This document shows positions 1-11,360 of a stretch of DNA of 64,000 nt, piece by piece. Numbering within the stretch: position 1 is the stretch's first letter; every line of letters begins with the position of its first letter. A program made the position numbers and the translations under genes. The notes beneath the pieces are model-generated. The model worked only from the letters and a program-made list of their open reading frames with translations, searched no databases and was not told the DNA's origin. Source of the stretch: Inonotus obliquus (lineage: Eukaryota > Basidiomycota > Agaricomycetes > Hymenochaetales > Hymenochaetaceae); the NCBI GenBank assembly GCA_032164295.1, contig JAJHTX010000001.1, forward strand, positions 744,001 through 808,000, given 5' to 3'.

Positions 1-1517
1 CTGTGTTGTTCTTTACGGAAGCCTTTATCGATCTCAGCGCATCATAGATAAGGACCTCGGTTAACGGTGCTCCAATTTCCCATTTATCTAACAGAGACAC
101 GTATATCTTAAAGGGCCTGGTTGAGGAGTATTCTGCTGATGGATGAAACATCTCCTCACGCAGTGTGTCGACAAGCAGCGTCCGAGCGTGTGCCTGGAAA
201 TATTCGGTCTGCTTCTCCGAGTGCTCGTCTGGTCCAAGGAGCCATGCGAAGAGGCGACGGTTAAGGGATAGGTCTCGGCGAAGTACAACACCTGTCGCTG
301 CGCGCATGAGCAGAGAACGATCAGCTGAGGATGCCGCTGATAATGCGGTTCCTTCCAGTCTCAAGCTTGAAAGAAGCAAATCAAGCGCGCCTCTCTGGAC
401 TAGAAGATTGTCATCGCCGAGAGCTGCAGCAAATGCCCGTAACATGAGTCCGATATCACGTCCGACGATGGGCGCAATGTCTACTTGACTGTAAGAATGA
501 CACCAGTATGAGACATACGTCAGGGTTGGACGCACCTTCTTTTGAGTCCAATCGCGGGAGCCGCCTTGAAAGGTAAGTCAGGCAGTATGCACGAGGGACC
601 TGAGTTGTCAGCATGACAAGCCAGATGTTTTGCAAGAAGAAAGAGGGCGACGCAGCGCCGGACAGTCGATCAAGGAGGCTCAAGACCTCAACATATTCCA
701 GGATGTCAATATAGCGAATAAACAGTTATACTACACAAGTTGCCATACCTGCTCAAATGTTTCGCTTGTTTCTTCCTCGAGACCCGGAAGGAGAGCCAGG
801 ACGAAAGCACGCATGATAGGACGCAACTCGCCTTGTAGCGGGACATAATACTTCTCGAACAACCCAAGAAGCACCGGCTTGACGCTCGTCGCAGCATACT
901 CAAAGAACGGAAAGAGCCCAGAAGACCAAAGAGGTAGGTCGCGCTTCAAACCATCCGGCTGGATGTCATGGGTGTGAGTAACTAATGGTGTCACGCGTTT
1001 CATGAGGGCATACCCCAAGCACAGATAGAATGTGAGAGTACACGTCAAGTGCGCGTTGATGCACGCCTGATGGCAACGCCGGGATCAGACATTGCGAAAG
1101 ACGTTTCGATACCATGAGTTTGCGCGGAATTTCCTTGAACTGCGTGTACGATTGAAGTGTCTATTGAAGCAGCGTGTCAGTTTAAGGCTGGAACGATGTC
1201 GGAACGAAGGCACCTTCAGCAGCTGCTTCAGGAAAGCTATGAAATCCGGCCATTCATGCATCGTCTCGAAACTAGCGAGGCACTTCTCCACCTGCTGCGC
1301 GTACTTCTTGTACTTGGGATCGTTCTGGACCGTCGCGTCCAGCGCAACTTGATTAACAATGGAGGCAAAATTGAGCAACACGAATGTACACGACGGAATC
1401 TAGGCGATGCAATTCAGCTCTACACGCACCTTGTTCGCGCAACTTGGCCGCTGCAGACAGCGCACCCTTCGAACTTGAACCCGAGGCACCAATATCCCCC
1501 TTGTTTGACATTGACAT
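1..1517 (-). CDS. DOP1: DOP1 (Dopey) homologue, 5' portion, runs off left edge
   Basis: DOP1 proteins are very large peripheral membrane scaffolds that work with Mon2 and flippase Neo1 in endosome-Golgi traffic. Only the conserved N-terminal domain is in the window, about 400 residues. The ATG at 1517 starts a short disordered leader. Downstream exons read DPKYKKYAQQVEKCLASFE and EWPDFIAFLKQLLK, then KEIPRKLMVSKRLSQCL and GVHQRALDVYSHILSVLG, in the same order as in known Dopey N-termini. Later exons contain FPFFEYAATSVKPVLLG, PRAYCLTYLSRRLPRL and VGRDIGLMLRAFAAALGDDN. At least four introns are needed; one has acceptor caatag and gives KTLQSYTQ. The first intron's acceptor is uncertain. The reading frame is still open at base 1, so the C-terminal part lies outside. 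The gene is divergent from the small gene at 1721. Confidence 0.9.
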
Positions 1518-1720
1518 CGTTTAACGATGAAGGTCAGAGAGTGTGATGGTAAGACTATTTGAGCATGGATCGCCTTGGACCCTTGGTTAAGTTAGAGTTC
1601 GCGCGATGTGCTGTGTGAACTGCGAGCCGGGGCGCGTCGTCTGAGAAGGTGAATCACACGTGTCGATCAGCTCGCCTACCGAGGCGTCATTTCTAATCTT
1701 GCCCTTTCCCTCGCAACCAC

Positions 1721-2022
1721 ATGAGCTCACCTAAGGATCGTGTCAAGAAAGCTCTCGAAGCAAATTTGAGTCCACAAGTACCACGCACACCTCACGGAAC
1801 TCCGGTTCAACGAAGTTTTGTACAATCATGGCTGAGTGCGTACCATTAGAATCTCGTAGGAGTTGGTTTACCGACACGAGTATAGCAATACCACGAAAAA
1901 CACGACTTGTCCTCTCTTGCCTTTTGTTTGGCACGGCAGCCGCAGGTCTCTACATATCCGACAAGCTAGAGGAGAAATTACCTGCTCAGGATTTTTCAAC
2001 AAACAAGGACGACCCGAGCTGA
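1721..2022 (+). CDS. Small single-TM protein, two exons, unknown function
   Basis: A two-exon gene of 83 residues. Exon 1 is 1721-1835 and begins MSSPKDRVKKALEANL. A 50-nt intron (1836-1885, gtgcgt...tatag) keeps the frame, and exon 2 is 1886-2022. The product has a polar N-terminus with a Pro-Thr stretch, then one hydrophobic helix (LVLSCLLFGTAAAGLYISD, about residues 46-64), then a short acidic tail. This resembles small single-pass proteins of the mitochondrial inner membrane or ER, but I do not recognise the family and there is no clear targeting sequence. It starts 204 bp from the DOP1 start on the other strand, so both probably share one promoter region. The in-frame splice and good sequence character support a real gene. 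Confidence 0.5.
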
Positions 2023-2156
2023 TCTTGTAGGCGAGTTCGAAATTGTGCATGTTTTGGAAGTAGTATAGCTACACTAATATAATTGATACAGTGCTAAAGG
2101 ATGGTGGTTTAGAAATGTTAATGGTTCATTAATTGGTACATCTGAGGGTATAAATG

Positions 2157-3269
2157 TCAATTCATTCCTCCATATGCCTCCGCCTCCGATTCAAAATGAT
2201 CGCGTGAGCTTGCAGGTGGACTATGAGTCGCCTTTGCATTCTCTGTTTTCGAATACGGAGCGTGTGATGCAGGCGGGGTAGAAGGCAGAGTAGTGTTGTT
2301 TCCTTGCAACTTCATCAAGACGGTACTCCCAGCCCCTACGCCAGCGATGTCTGATTCACCAGGATGGCGAGAGCTTGTACTGGGTGCCCGGCGCAACGGA
2401 AACGGCGACACCGGAGGAAGTGGGAATACCAAATTCTCTTTCTCACCTTCCGCAATGCGAGGACCTTCCTCGTCCTGCCCGCTGAAGTTGGGCTTCTCGA
2501 TCCCGTATCCGTCGTCAGCGAAGCGCCAACTTGCTCGGCGCCAGTCCGGAACCAAGACTCCTTCCTCATCTTTACGTTGTCGGAATGGGCGACATATTGC
2601 TCGGAAAATCACGTCATGGAAAGCAGTACCGACCACTAGCAGTGCAACTCCTATGACAGAAAGAACGCCGATGCCGATGACTTTCCACGAGTTCATGGTT
2701 GTGCTGGACGAGTAATCGCCTTCGAGCTCATCGTTGGCTGGCTTATGAGTAGTTGTGGGGGATGCACTTGCAGTGGGTGATGAAGAAGGTGAACTAATTG
2801 GCTGACTTGAAGAGGCTTCAATGGCGCTAGTTTCTGACTTGGCAATAGTAGATGCCTCTGTCATGGATGGAAAGGTGCCATGCCCAGAGAGTGAGGCAGA
2901 ACCAATGCTACTAGTCGACTTTGCTGTTGCAGGATTGGAAATCGTTTCAGATGCTTTATTTGTCGAGGTCTGCTTTATTCGTTGACTCTCATTGTCATCA
3001 TCGTCTTGCCCATTAATAGTGTTGTGAATCATCCCGAATGGATCAAAAACATAGTTATTCCCGGTGTGCGGAGCCTGCTTCTGCGCCGCTATATGAATTG
3101 CAGATGTTTGCGCGGAGGGTTTGGTAGTCTCGGGCAGATTCTTGGAACTAAGTTCTCCCTGTGCGAAGCTTTGTATGCTCGCTGGGATGGTTCCCGAGGC
3201 TGTAGGCTGAGCAAGTACAAGTACAAGCAAGGGCAGGAATAGACCTAGAACAAGATATCCTTTGGCCAT
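2157..3269 (-). CDS. Secreted-type Ser/Thr-rich single-pass membrane protein
   Basis: One uninterrupted reading frame of about 370 residues. I chose the ATG at 3269 because it opens a classic signal peptide (MAKGYLVLGLFLPLLVLVLA); the frame is open further upstream, but that extension would bury the signal. After cleavage comes a long Ser, Thr, Pro and Ala-rich region, probably O-mannosylated. Then comes one transmembrane helix (VIGIGVLSVIGVALLVVGTA) with a basic flank (RAICRPFRQRKDEE), then a disordered cytoplasmic tail. The layout resembles fungal cell-wall stress sensors of the Wsc/Mid2 type, but there is no WSC cysteine domain. The function is therefore only inferred as cell-surface. It may be an unclassified agaricomycete mucin-like membrane protein. 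Confidence 0.75.
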   Translation of the reverse strand: MAKGYLVLGLFLPLLVLVLAQPTASGTIPASIQSFAQGELSSKNLPETTKPSAQTSAIHIAAQKQAPHTGNNYVFDPFGMIHNTINGQDDDDNESQRIKQTSTNKASETISNPATAKSTSSIGSASLSGHGTFPSMTEASTIAKSETSAIEASSSQPISSPSSSPTASASPTTTHKPANDELEGDYSSSTTMNSWKVIGIGVLSVIGVALLVVGTAFHDVIFRAICRPFRQRKDEEGVLVPDWRRASWRFADDGYGIEKPNFSGQDEEGPRIAEGEKENLVFPLPPVSPFPLRRAPSTSSRHPGESDIAGVGAGSTVLMKLQGNNTTLPSTPPASHAPYSKTENAKATHSPPASSRDHFESEAEAYGGMN

Positions 3270-3872
3270 GGCGATGACGGTATATGGAAAGAACGTGGAT
3301 TCTGTAGGTTTGGCTAAGCCAGACGAGCTCAATACCAAGAACTTGGGTGTTTTCGACGAGACAAGATGGGTAGCGAGCGAAGCGAAGAAAATGAGCGTGA
3401 ATGAACAAACCGTGTGAGTGGCATACTCTACTGTGGCAGACTCTGCTCATCGTGCCGCGCGAAATAATACACGTGATCGACGAATAGTCAAAAATTTCCC
3501 TCTAGGCACGCATTAGTTTGCTTCCGATGATTGGTTCAAGAGTGCTGGAGAAGCTTGAGTGTGGCCAGGCAAGAGGTATAAGAAAATCGGGGTACGCTAC
3601 GGTGTTCTGCGCAATGCACATTGGGATAAACTCATCTCGTGTTTTATGCTATGATGTTCATTCGCATTCGAAGATACTGACTTAGCATAGGGATGCATTT
3701 CCTTTGCGAATGCAGCGCTCAGATATTTTTAGAAGAAAGAAACGGAGATAAAAGCAAGATTTCGGCAAACATTTCGCGACGTTTATCTCCGATGCAAGCT
3801 AAGTCGGAGCAAACGGGAATCATGCCAAGTACGGGGACATCTTGTGGACAGTAGTGCCATACTCCATATATC
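3270..3872. other. Intergenic, no gene seen
   Basis: The upstream region of the membrane-protein gene. Short frames on both strands lack family resemblance or good splice structure. Nothing specific is identified. Confidence 0.5.
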
Positions 3873-4192
3873 CTACTCGTCAAGCCAGCGGCGTTGAGAA
3901 TACGACAAAGAAGTCAAAGGTATTCCGTCGTAATATCCAACAGCAGCCTGTTTGGAGCAGCAAAATATGGGATACGTGAAGTGCCTGAAACAGCGAAAAT
4001 AGCCGACCCCTACGATCGATCGGCGTTGGCCAAGGAAGACTGTTGGACCAAACTTGACCACGACTACTTACCGATAACCACAAGCGAACGGTGATTCTTG
4101 TCCGACAAGACGCGTATTCTAGAGTCGTCAAAGACGGGTACGCCCGGATCAGCATACCTTACACTCGTGAAGCTCGATGTCATCAGTTTCAT
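3873..4192 (-). CDS. Doubtful small two-exon gene, 84 residues
   Basis: A possible gene with ATG at 4192, a 62-nt intron at 4071-4010 (GTAAGT donor, CGTAG acceptor) and stop at 3873. The translation runs from MKLMTSSFTSVRYADPGVPV through RIRVLSDKNHRSLVVIG into a Cys/aromatic-rich second half ending in SQRRWLDE. It has no recognised domain. Another splice reading of the same bases (exon ending ELHECK, donor GTATGC) is also open, so the frame is not certain. In the upstream extension of this frame a TGA interrupts a signal-peptide-like stretch, so it could be a decayed secreted-protein gene. Treat as a candidate only. Confidence 0.25.
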
Positions 4193-4475
4193 CAGTCTGA
4201 ACTTCGGTCTTGAGAGAGAAAGGGAAGCATGCACACAAAGCACTGCGCCGAAGACTCAGCATAAACCCATGAGGCATGAAGACATGGCCGCCGCTCGATT
4301 CAAGGAGATCCAGACTTCTGCCAAGAGTGTTTTATGACCTCCTTCCTTGGACTTGGGTCTAGTATTTGAGGCCAGGCTACCGCACGGCCTTGTTTACGCA
4401 CTTATCACTCCCCACCTCATTCCTCCCACGTTCGTTACAAACCTATCGCTCTCCGCAACGTTTTACTTCACCTAC

Positions 4476-5996
4476 ATGCGTGGCTTACCTTCCACTCTCT
4501 TTCTCGCATGGACTGGTATTCTACTTGGAGACCCTTCCGCTCACCTCGTTCGCGCTCAGGCTGATTCCGACATTTGCCCTGGTTTCGCCTATGGAACGGA
4601 CAAGGTGGGTTCCGATTTGCCGATCTTCTTCCCGACTGCTAATGTCCTTGAAATTTTCTATTAAAGGTCCGTGGCGTCAATCTCGGTGGGTGGCTCGTAC
4701 TGGAGCCATGGATCACGCCCGGTCTGTTCGACCGCACTGGAAACGATGAAATTGTTGATGAATACACGTTTGGTCTTCATCAAGACCGTGATGTCGCCGA
4801 GGCGGCTCTGAGGGAGCACTGGAATACCTTCTATACTGAGGACGATTTCCGGCAAATTGCAGAAGCCGGGTAAGAAACTTCGCGAGTTATACAACGGAAA
4901 CGTGCTGAGTGAAGATGCTAGTCTTAATCACGTACGTATCCCGATTGGATATTGGGCATTCGAAGTGGGCGCCGACGAGCCCTATATCCAAGGGCAGATC
5001 CCCTACTTGTATGATGCTATCAACTGGGCAGGCAAGTACAATCTGAAAGTCATCATCGATCTCCACGGTTCTCCGGGAAGCCAGAACGGGTATGTCGGCA
5101 GCGTGTTTCCAAGTCTTGTGCAGCGATAACGGATTTAATTCGATTTCAAAGGTATGACAACTCCGGTCTACGCACCGATACACCTCAGTGGCATACGAAT
5201 ACGACAAACGTCGAGCGCACGCTTAGAGTTGTTCAGAAAATCGCAGACCAGTTTGTTGATTATCCCGACGAAGTTCCTATCATTGCGCCTCTCAACGAGT
5301 AAGTGGGAGACTAACTAGGATCTGAGCTGTTTACCAATATGATATCCTAGGCCTGCGGGATATCTTGGTGATGACGCCCTGTCAGTCATAAGACAATTCT
5401 GGTGGGACTCATACGGAAACGTCCGTTACGGACATGGGTCGACGCAGACCGATACAGTCGTCCTTATCCACGATGCATTCGCACCACCAAGCTATTGGTC
5501 TGGTTTCCTTACTCCTCCGAACCATCATGGCGTCGCCATCGACACACATATCTACCAAATCTTCCATGACGACTTGATCGCATTGAGTCCAGATCAGCAC
5601 ATCACTCTTGCATGCGACCGACCTTCATCACTCTCCGAATACGAGCTGTGGACTATCGTCGGGGAATGGTCTCCTGCACGCACGGATTGCGCTAGGTACC
5701 TTAACGGCCGTGGCATTGGCGCACGTTACGACGGCACGTATCCCGGAAGCACCGCAGTTGCGAGTTGCGAGGGCCTTACGGGTTCTGCAGAATCTTTCAG
5801 TGACGAGTACAAAGAGTTCCTTGGAAGGTTCTGGGAAGCGCAGGTGTCTGCGTATGAGACTCGTGATGGCTGGATTCAGTGGACTTGGAAGACTGAGGAG
5901 GGTACTGGAGAAGAGTGGTCCTACAAGGCCGGCCTCGAGCATGGGTGGATTCCCAGGGACCCAACACATAGACAGTATCCTGATGTCTGCAACTAA
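4476..5996 (+). CDS. EXG1: GH5 exo-beta-1,3-glucanase
   Basis: A secreted glucan 1,3-beta-glucosidase that releases glucose from non-reducing ends of beta-1,3-glucan, used in cell-wall remodelling or glucan recycling. Five exons with introns 4605-4666, 4870-4921, 5090-5151 and 5299-5350 give 430 residues, near the usual size of yeast Exg1. The ATG at 4476 opens a signal peptide ([18 protein letters not shown]). Family motifs follow in order: [63 protein letters not shown] (acid/base Glu, about residue 216) and [20 protein letters not shown] (nucleophile Glu, about 321). There is no C-terminal membrane anchor, so it is probably released or wall-bound. The next gene on the same strand also encodes a secreted glycosidase. 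Confidence 0.93.
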
Positions 5997-6550
5997 TCAT
6001 CCTCTTCATGGGATAGACTTTGTCCCATCCTCTCGCGATACAGCTCCTTGCCGAAACATTTTCTTTTCTACTCTTAACGCTTGTTATAATTTGCTAGTGA
6101 CATATCCGTCCCGTCCTATCTTTAGGTTTTAGCATTTGGTTCCACTTTGGACTCTTATATACTATGAAGAATAATATTTATCCGACGTTTGACGTTTTAG
6201 CGTCTCGGAGATTCAGAGCGTCAGATGACCTTAGATTTGCCAGATACGGAAGGCGAGCCGTCCCGGACCCGAGCGGCCCGTAAGATTTTGCCCATCGAGA
6301 CCACAATGTCATTTTGACACATGACCTCCTTTCAACAACCATCGGTATCCAAAGGTAATCCAGGAATAAAGAAGCCTTGAACAAAGTCTATGTAATGAAG
6401 CAATCAGCTGCTCGACCGCCAGAGCATTTCGCCACGATCATGCCACTCATTGGCTACTGCCTTTGTCACTACCTTACAAAATTCTATCATCTTTGGGTCT
6501 AATAACAGCTTGCTCCTTGTCTTTGGCTTTGGCCTAGCTTCTTGGATATT
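5997..6550. other. Intergenic between the two glycosidase genes
   Basis: Holds the 3' flank of the GH5 gene and the promoter of the six-hairpin glycosidase gene. No further gene or RNA is visible. Confidence 0.5.
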
Positions 6551-8913
6551 ATGTGTCCTCTCTTCGTAAATGCCTGGATATCTCTCGCTCTGATGGGCGG
6601 TAGCTTCGCCACCGGAGTCGAAACCGGACTGAACCAAAAGATCGACCGCTATGCAATCGTCTCACGGTACAACCCCACACGTAACGCATCCAGCACTGAA
6701 ACGCCTCTCCAGGTCGGTAATGGAAACTTCGCATTTGGAGCAGACATAACAGGATTACAAACATTCCAACCTTTCGCGATCATGTCATCTTGGGGATGGA
6801 AGAACGATTCTTTCCCTCCTGGACGTACTCTTCAAGACATTCTGGAGTATAAAGGGGCGTCATTGGATAATCATGGAAGAAACGTAACGTACATGTACGA
6901 TGGAGATCCTGGTATTCAGCAGTGGCTTAGAGCGAACCCGAATCGCGTTAACCTTGGACGTGTTGGGCTTCTCTTCCGTTCTGCCTCTGGTGAAGTGTTG
7001 AATGTGACAGAATCAGATTTGGAGAGTAAGATGCAGAAGCTTGACCTTTGGACAGGCGAGATCGATAGCTCATTTACGGTCAACGGGAGTAGTGTCATGG
7101 TTAGGACTGTCTCTGCGCAAGATGTCGACGTCGTTGGCATACAGGTCGAATCCCCACTTATCAAAGAAGGGAGACTTGGATTGTTTCTTGACTTCCCCTG
7201 GAATGACGGGTCGGCTTACTTCTCTGCCCCTTTCGTTGGTCAGTTCAACTCCACGTCAAGCCATACGACAAGCCTTATCGAAAGTGCATCCTCGCTACCA
7301 AATGGAGCGCAAGCAGAGATCACACACACATTGGTCAACAACACATTTATAACGAGCATCGGAGGGTCGGAATTCAATATTTCTCGAGATTCCTCAGGCG
7401 CTCATAGATATAGTATCATCCCATCTCAGAAGTCGTCAAAACTTTCGATCTCGCTCTCGTATGCACTTCAGTCCCCGAGTTCTGTGCCAAGCTTCGAGAA
7501 TGTAAGGCAGTCATCCGTGGAGGCATGGGAATCTTTCTGGACAGACGGTGGATTCGTAGATGTCTATACGGGTTCAGCAGATCCAAGGGCAGACGAGCTC
7601 CAGCGCAGGATTATCTTGTCGAGCTATCTCTTGCGTGTGAACGAAGCGGGTGATTATCCGCCACAAGAGGTGTGTTGGTCTTTCAATCCAACGTTACCCT
7701 CGTTAACTTGAACAATGCTTTTCTACAGTCCGGGCTCGTGAACAATGGTTGGGTGCGCAACTTCAGTTTCCCTTTGCATGGTCGGGCTCCGTGCTCCTAA
7801 CCTCGCCTTTCATTTCTTGATAGTATGGTAAATTCCATTTGGAAATGGTTTACTGGCACGCCGCACACTGGGCACTCTGGGGCAAGTGGGACCTCCTACA
7901 TCGTACACTACCCTTCTACAATCGTTTTCTCGAGACGTCCATAGAGCGCGCTCGTATCCAACAAGGATGGTCCAAAGGAGCACGCTGGGGAAAGATGTCT
8001 GACCCTTCCGGACGAAGCGCCCCAGGTGAAATAAATGAATTGTTAATCTGGCAGCAACCTCACCCGATTGTCTTCGCTGAATATGAGTACCGTGCCTTTC
8101 CAAACAGGAACACTCTCAGGAAGTGGCAGGATATCATAAAGGAGACGGCAGACTGGATGAGCGTATTTGCGTTTCATAACGAGAGCACTGGGAAGTATGA
8201 CATCGGTCCACCCATGTACCTCGTTAACGAAGACACCGACTCATTGATAACGCGCAACCCTGCGTTCGAGCTCTCATATTGGGCATTCGGTCTCCAGCTC
8301 GCGGAGAACTGGTTTAAGCGCCTAGATGAAGACGTTCCGGAGGATTGGATAACGGTCCGCGAGAACCTTGCAAGCTTGCCTATTGACGATGGCACATATA
8401 TGTTGTACGAAGGGATTCCAAGTGATTTCTGGAATACTCCGGAGCATACAAACGATCACCCATCGCTGGTCGGCTTGTATGGCTGGCTCCCCGAGACGCC
8501 TGGATTAAACCTAACTATCGCAAAGGCCACAATGGAGAAGACCTGGACGCACTGGAATATATCGAATTTTTGGGGGTAAAGTTTCTCGTCTCCCTTCCTT
8601 TGCGACAACATACTGAATTGACGGGGATGAATTCATCAGATGGGATTTTGGAATGCTAGCAATGTCGGCAGCAAGGAATAACGAGCCCGAACAAGCCGTT
8701 TCCTGGCTTCTCCACGACACCTTCACATTCGACGACGCCGGAATGCCAACAGGTGGTTCTCGAGTACCGACACCCTACTTCCCTGGTTCAGGAAGTCTGC
8801 TTCTTGCTGTGGCGATGATGGCAGGAGGATGGGACGGGAGTTCGAGGTCGGCGCCTGGTTTTCCTCGGACTGAATGGAACGTGAGGGCCGAAGGTTTATT
8901 AAAGGCGCTCTGA
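6551..8913 (+). CDS. Secreted six-hairpin glycosidase-like protein
   Basis: Four exons (introns 7670-7728, 7753-7823, 8576-8639; exon 2 is only 24 nt) give 722 residues. An ATG at 6551 opens a signal peptide (MCPLFVNAWISLALMGG). The N-terminal half is beta-sandwich-like and begins with VGNGNFAFGADITGLQTFQP, as in GH65/GH95-type enzymes. The C-terminal half has the aromatic helices of an (alpha/alpha)6 barrel: GLVNNGWYGKFHLEMVYWHA, ARWGKMSDPSGRSAPGEINE, LLIWQQPHPIVFAEYEYR and NISNFWGWDFGMLAMSAARN. Similar proteins are usually labelled six-hairpin glycosidase; to my knowledge the substrate is not established. Many NxS/T sites suggest heavy N-glycosylation. Its neighbour is a GH5 glucanase, so polysaccharide breakdown is likely. 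Confidence 0.8.
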
Positions 8914-9523
8914 GGTCTTGGATGTACTGTCCGTTATCCGAGGGTTGCGGTGTCGGACTGGTGAATTAGCACCATTGAGCTGTTTTTTCTCGTCTACATC
9001 GTTGTACTGTAATTCCAAGGAATAGCGGTGGTACAGTTGTGTGACCTGTCCAGTGCATTTAGAGAAACTTGTCCGACAAAATTTGCCCATATGGAGAAAT
9101 TGCACGCCTTCTTATTTCTGTGAGCAAAAATCTGAGCATGGGTGAGTTTGATTCAAGTAGGTCTGGAAGAATAGAATAGTATAAAACAAGTAAAATAAAC
9201 TAGCTCACCTGGTGCAATGGCGCCTTCACAGCTTTGGACGGCAGAAGACCAAGCGAAGGCGTAACCTCCAGAAAAGGAAATTCTAGTCCACGGCATTGCT
9301 AAATGTACTTATTTGTTTACGACTATCAGACCCAAGGGAAAATGTGCAAGCAGCTGCTATGCTTGCAAGAGTGAAGACAATTTTGTCGTCCTGAGAAAAG
9401 ACTGGTTATGGCTGTGAGCTGTGAGAGTGACGATCAAAAGATGAAATTGCCATTCAAAGAAGGAATGCGCAAGGCAAGGGTTGAAGCTACTGAATTGGTC
9501 GTGAAGCTAGTCCCTTCTCGCAC
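8914..9523. other. Intergenic, no gene seen
   Basis: The 3' flank of the glycosidase and the promoter region of the Ies4-like gene. Short frames look non-coding. Confidence 0.5.
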
Positions 9524-11360
9524 ATGTCTGACCAGGTCCCCAACTTCAGAGCATCAGCTTGGATTCCTTACGCTCCTAGCAGCAACACTACACTCAACTC
9601 TTCCAACATCACCAAAAACATGGACAACGACGTCGACATGATGGACGCACCGCCAATCTCCACGCTCTCAGAAGAATCAGGCCCAACGGCGTCAGTGCCA
9701 CCTCAACAATTCCAGCAACGCTCCCCACCTCATCCGCACCCTCGAAGCGGTCGTGTCTCGAAGTTTCGATTAAAACTGAAAGTTAATCATCCTTCTTCTC
9801 GTGCGGCTTCCGATGCACCCATGACCGAGGAGCGCGATAATAAGAAGAACGGTGGGGGTCGCAACACTGGCGCTGGAGGAGAAGACGAAAGTCGTGGAGA
9901 TGAGGGTACCCAAGACTCACAAGACTCGGAAGAGGAATCGGACCAGCTTGCAGATGACGACGACATCGCTCCTTCGTCTTCTGTCATCGGTACGCCTTCA
10001 CGGGGTGGACAACACGCATCCGCTTCAAGTACTCCAGCAAAAGGAGGACGCGCAAGCGGAAGAGGTGCACGAGGTGGAAGGGGAAGAGGCAGAGGTCGTG
10101 GAGGCGCTGCTGTAAGCGCTACTGAGCCTCCTCAGACGATATTCGAAATCGCTCCAAGTGTTGGGCGTGGCACACCGGGTTTACTCGATGCTGCTAGTGC
10201 CGGTACAGGGTCGCCCTCACCTAGTAAAGCTGCACCCCGAAGGCGTGCCAAGAAAACTGAGGAGAAGAAAAAGACAGTCCGGAAGCCGAGGTTCGCGACC
10301 TCAGCTCTTCCATTTTATTTTTCGTTTCCAACAATATATATGTTTTTCCCGTCCATACAGGGCTTCGAAAGCACTCATGCAGCTTCAGGATGACGCTGCC
10401 AGCATTGCCAGCGAGTGTGAGATTCTCTACTCTCAGTTCTTTTTCGTGTCTGATTAAGTACCTACAGCACTTGCAGGGACGGCAACATCCTCCCCACTTG
10501 TTCGCGGAGGGGAGTTCTCAACACCAGAGCTCGATCCAATCCCTCTCACTCTACCCCCGCCAGGCATACCAGACGGGCGAGACGCACCAACAGTACCACC
10601 AACCGACTCAAATGTTCACTTAACCATCCCTCAACCACTGCAACCAAACACTCAAATCCAAAATCCAAATCAATCATTCACCCTTGATCCTACGATTCCA
10701 GCTCCCATCTACCGCCTCCCTACAAAACCCTTCCTCGTCCAAGCACCACCAAAAATCCCCGCTGGGTTCTCACCCAATATCCCACTTGACAAAGGTCATG
10801 CAGCACGTGCACCTGTGAGGAGATGGAGACCTGCGTTAAGAGCTATTAGAGGAATCGCAGGTGGACAGTGGTTTGCTCGTACGTGGGTGGGAGAGAAGGA
10901 GAGTGTGTATGCGAGTGTGACGGGGAGGGATGTTTTACAAGCTCAAGGTCAAGGAACGAGCGCTGGTGGAACTGAGAACACTATACCGATTCAACATGCT
11001 TTCACTCACGGACATGGACATGTTCATAATATTGGAGGAGGAAGAGGGAGAGGGAGTGCGAGCGCAAGTGCACTTGCTTCACCTGCTCTTTCGGTTTCGA
11101 AGTTACCTACTGGCTCGTCTGGGGGAGGAAAGACAGCTCGTTCAAAGCTTGCTGGAACCGTTTCCAAAGGAGGAGGAGCGGGCTCGACGGCTGATTCTTC
11201 TCGTGCTGGGTCGGTTGATATTATTCCCAACCCTAATCCCAGTGCTGGCCCCCTTCATGAAGGCGTAAGTGCGCCGCCTATGACTATCCGTCCATTATCA
11301 AAGATGCGTCATACTGTGTCTGCTACGGACACAGAAATGGGTATAGATGATACGTTGTGA
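9524..11360 (+). CDS. Disordered nuclear protein, possible INO80 subunit Ies4-like
   Basis: Three exons (introns 10291-10360 and 10417-10476) give 568 residues in a consistent frame. Early residues include RVSKFRLKLKV, which resembles the short basic beta-strand near the start of Ies4. This is followed by an acidic run, an RG-rich patch (GRGARGGRGRGRGRGG) and a lysine/arginine stretch (RRRAKKTEEKKKTVRKPR). The C-terminal third carries the only ordered-looking segment, RRWRPALRAIRGIAGGQWFA followed by RTWVGE, which I compare with the conserved Trp/basic region of Ies4-type INO80 subunits. The rest is low complexity. Ies4 in budding yeast is much shorter (about 116 residues, from memory). The nuclear location is fairly safe; the INO80 assignment is tentative. 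Confidence 0.6.

Noticed and set aside
4193..4290. In-frame TGA read as selenocysteine upstream of the small minus-strand gene
   Set aside because: No SECIS-like structure seen and basidiomycetes are not known to use selenocysteine; a nonsense change or frame error is simpler.
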